A stretch of DNA of 6,540 bases from an uncultured Slackia sp. GTDB lineage: Bacteria; Actinomycetota; Coriobacteriia; Coriobacteriales; Eggerthellaceae. The stretch is from assembly GCA_900555495.1 (NCBI GenBank), contig USLD01000078.1, forward strand, positions 1 to 6,540, in the 5' to 3' direction. The position numbers and the translations under genes were made by a program. The stretch's first letter is position 1. Every line of letters begins with the position of its first letter. Below, piece after piece: positions 6,006 through 6,540 of this stretch. The notes under the pieces are model-generated. The model made no database searches. It saw only the letters and a program-made list of their open reading frames with translations, and had not been told where the DNA came from.

Positions 6006-6172
6006 CGAAAAATTGCACATTTTTTGCAGTTGGCGGTCTTTTAGCCGCCGCTCCCGGCGTCAGAAAGGACGTTTTCGGCAAAAAAAGCCCCGAAAACCGC
6101 GTTTTCGCGCGCATAGGAAGGATTCAGGCTCCCGAAAAAGACCGCCAACTGCATTTTTCTTGCACATTATCG
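6006..6172. repeat. Inverted-repeat element with 18-bp perfect core arms
   Basis: TGCAGTTGGCGGTCTTTT (6025-6042) recurs as its exact reverse complement at 6136-6153, 93 bp apart. Beyond the core, on both sides, comes a 7-bp A/T-rich spacer that matches at no position, then a second TGCA, then a partly matching TT.TCG. Each arm therefore spans 37 bp without gaps (6006-6042, 6136-6172), with about 27 of 37 positions complementary. TTGCACATT also occurs as a direct repeat at 6013-6021 and 6160-6168. The right arm overlaps the last codons and stop of the DUF559-type gene. The element also holds smaller hairpins (6071-6107) and a 9-bp direct repeat CGTCAGAAA at 6058-6066, whose copy at 5997-6005 lies just outside the left arm. 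It could be a long RNA stem, a paired protein-binding site, or a non-coding dispersed repeat. No transposase is visible. Confidence 0.85.
6080..6107 (-). terminator. Likely intrinsic terminator of the DUF559-type gene
   Basis: On the minus strand, CGAAAAC-GCG-GTTTTCG (6107-6091) forms a 7-bp hairpin, followed after GGGC by a run of seven T (6086-6080). It lies about 60 nt past the stop at 6167, in the centre of the inverted-repeat element. The 3' half of its stem can alternatively pair with CCGAAAAC at 6078-6071, which would bury the T-run in a loop. Confidence 0.55.
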
Positions 6173-6540
6173 CCGATTCCTTACGCCGACGTCGCCCTCG
6201 AACAGCAACGCGGTCCTCAACGCCTGTTGGCGCGACCTGAACTCGGGCGCAGAGAGCGACAGGCGCACCCCGAGCATCTTGGCAAGAAGAAACGCGACCT
6301 TATCGAGCTCGCCGCGATCGAACATCTGCTTGGCCGTCACCGAAACCACCGACACCCCGCGAAACGCGAGGGCGTTGCGCCGCTTCGAGTCGCTCGCGAT
6401 GCGCTCGCGCTGCGTATGGAACATCGTGCTGTCGTACTCCACGCACAATCCGGCATCGGGCCAGTACAGGTCGCACACGTAATACGGCTTGCCCGAAGCC
6501 TTCCAATCGCCGCGACGCATATCGATGCGGTAGTTCATAT
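6167..6540 (-). CDS. DUF559-type (PD-(D/E)XK, Vsr-like) nuclease-like protein, C-terminal part
   Basis: The right window edge cuts this gene. About 124 codons are visible, and the methionine codon at 6538 is probably internal. The visible part resembles the DUF559 / very-short-patch-repair-like endonuclease fold. It reads VCDLYWPDAGLCVEYDSTMFH (21-41, counted from that methionine) and then D50-SKRRNAL-AFRGVSVVSVT. This fits the family pattern vDl..pe..l.vEyDG..H...D..R...L...G..V. Asp23, Glu34 and Asp36 are plausible metal-site residues; the usual DG is DS here. Such domains often close longer proteins of about 300 residues with an N-terminal helix-turn-helix (AbiEi-like), but that half is outside the window, so antitoxin, defence or repair roles are all open. 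The stop codon falls inside the right arm of the inverted-repeat element. Confidence 0.75.
   Translation of the reverse strand, partial: MNYRIDMRRGDWKASGKPYYVCDLYWPDAGLCVEYDSTMFHTQRERIASDSKRRNALAFRGVSVVSVTAKQMFDRGELDKVAFLLAKMLGVRLSLSAPEFRSRQQALRTALLFEGDVGVRNRR

Noticed and set aside
6006..6172. Clean MITE or insertion sequence remnant
   Set aside because: No transposase, and the putative target duplication is unevenly spaced from the arms, so I list it only as a repeat element with insertion as one hypothesis.

Overview
The window is a GC-rich bacterial chromosome segment in which every gene I can support lies on the minus strand, so transcription runs from right to left. The gene content is core housekeeping: methionyl-tRNA synthetase, a TatD-family hydrolase, a flavoprotein, RsmA/KsgA, Veg and tRNA-Ala. 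The order metG - tatD - X - rsmA - veg is the classic Gram-positive neighbourhood, known in Bacillus subtilis as metS-yabD-yabE-rnmV-ksgA-yabG-veg. The high GC content, the acidic-tailed Veg, the enlarged TatD and the DUF559-type nuclease fit a Coriobacteriia/Eggerthellaceae-like actinobacterium. That taxonomic call is an inference from content and style, not from a marker comparison.

Layout, in the direction of transcription. (1) At 6540-6167, the C-terminal part of a DUF559/PD-(D/E)XK-type nuclease-like protein enters from outside the window. (2) At 6172-6006 lies a striking inverted-repeat element. Its two 37-bp arms share a perfect 18-bp core, and it encloses a likely intrinsic terminator and extra hairpins. 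(3) At 5946-5392 is a YgjP-like (DUF45) zinc metallopeptidase-fold protein. (4) At 5391-5182 is the metG promoter and a GC-rich structured leader, followed by metG (5181-3604) and a strong terminator-like hairpin (3557-3522). (5) tatD (3466-2336), a cysteine-rich NADPH-dependent FMN-reductase-like flavoprotein (2336-1734) and rsmA (1691-786) look like one operon; tatD and the flavoprotein gene overlap in a TGATG. (6) veg (599-246) has its own extended -10 promoter. (7) tRNA-Ala(CGC) (112-37) has its own promoter and a terminator stem at the window edge.

The common theme is translation: methionine charging, 16S rRNA dimethylation and a tRNA for GCG codons. A nucleic-acid or quality-control hydrolase (TatD) sits beside them. 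The most unusual features are the inverted-repeat element next to the nuclease-like gene and the flavoprotein in the slot where RNase M5 (rnmV) usually sits in Firmicutes. No mobile-element transposase, CRISPR array or rRNA is visible.
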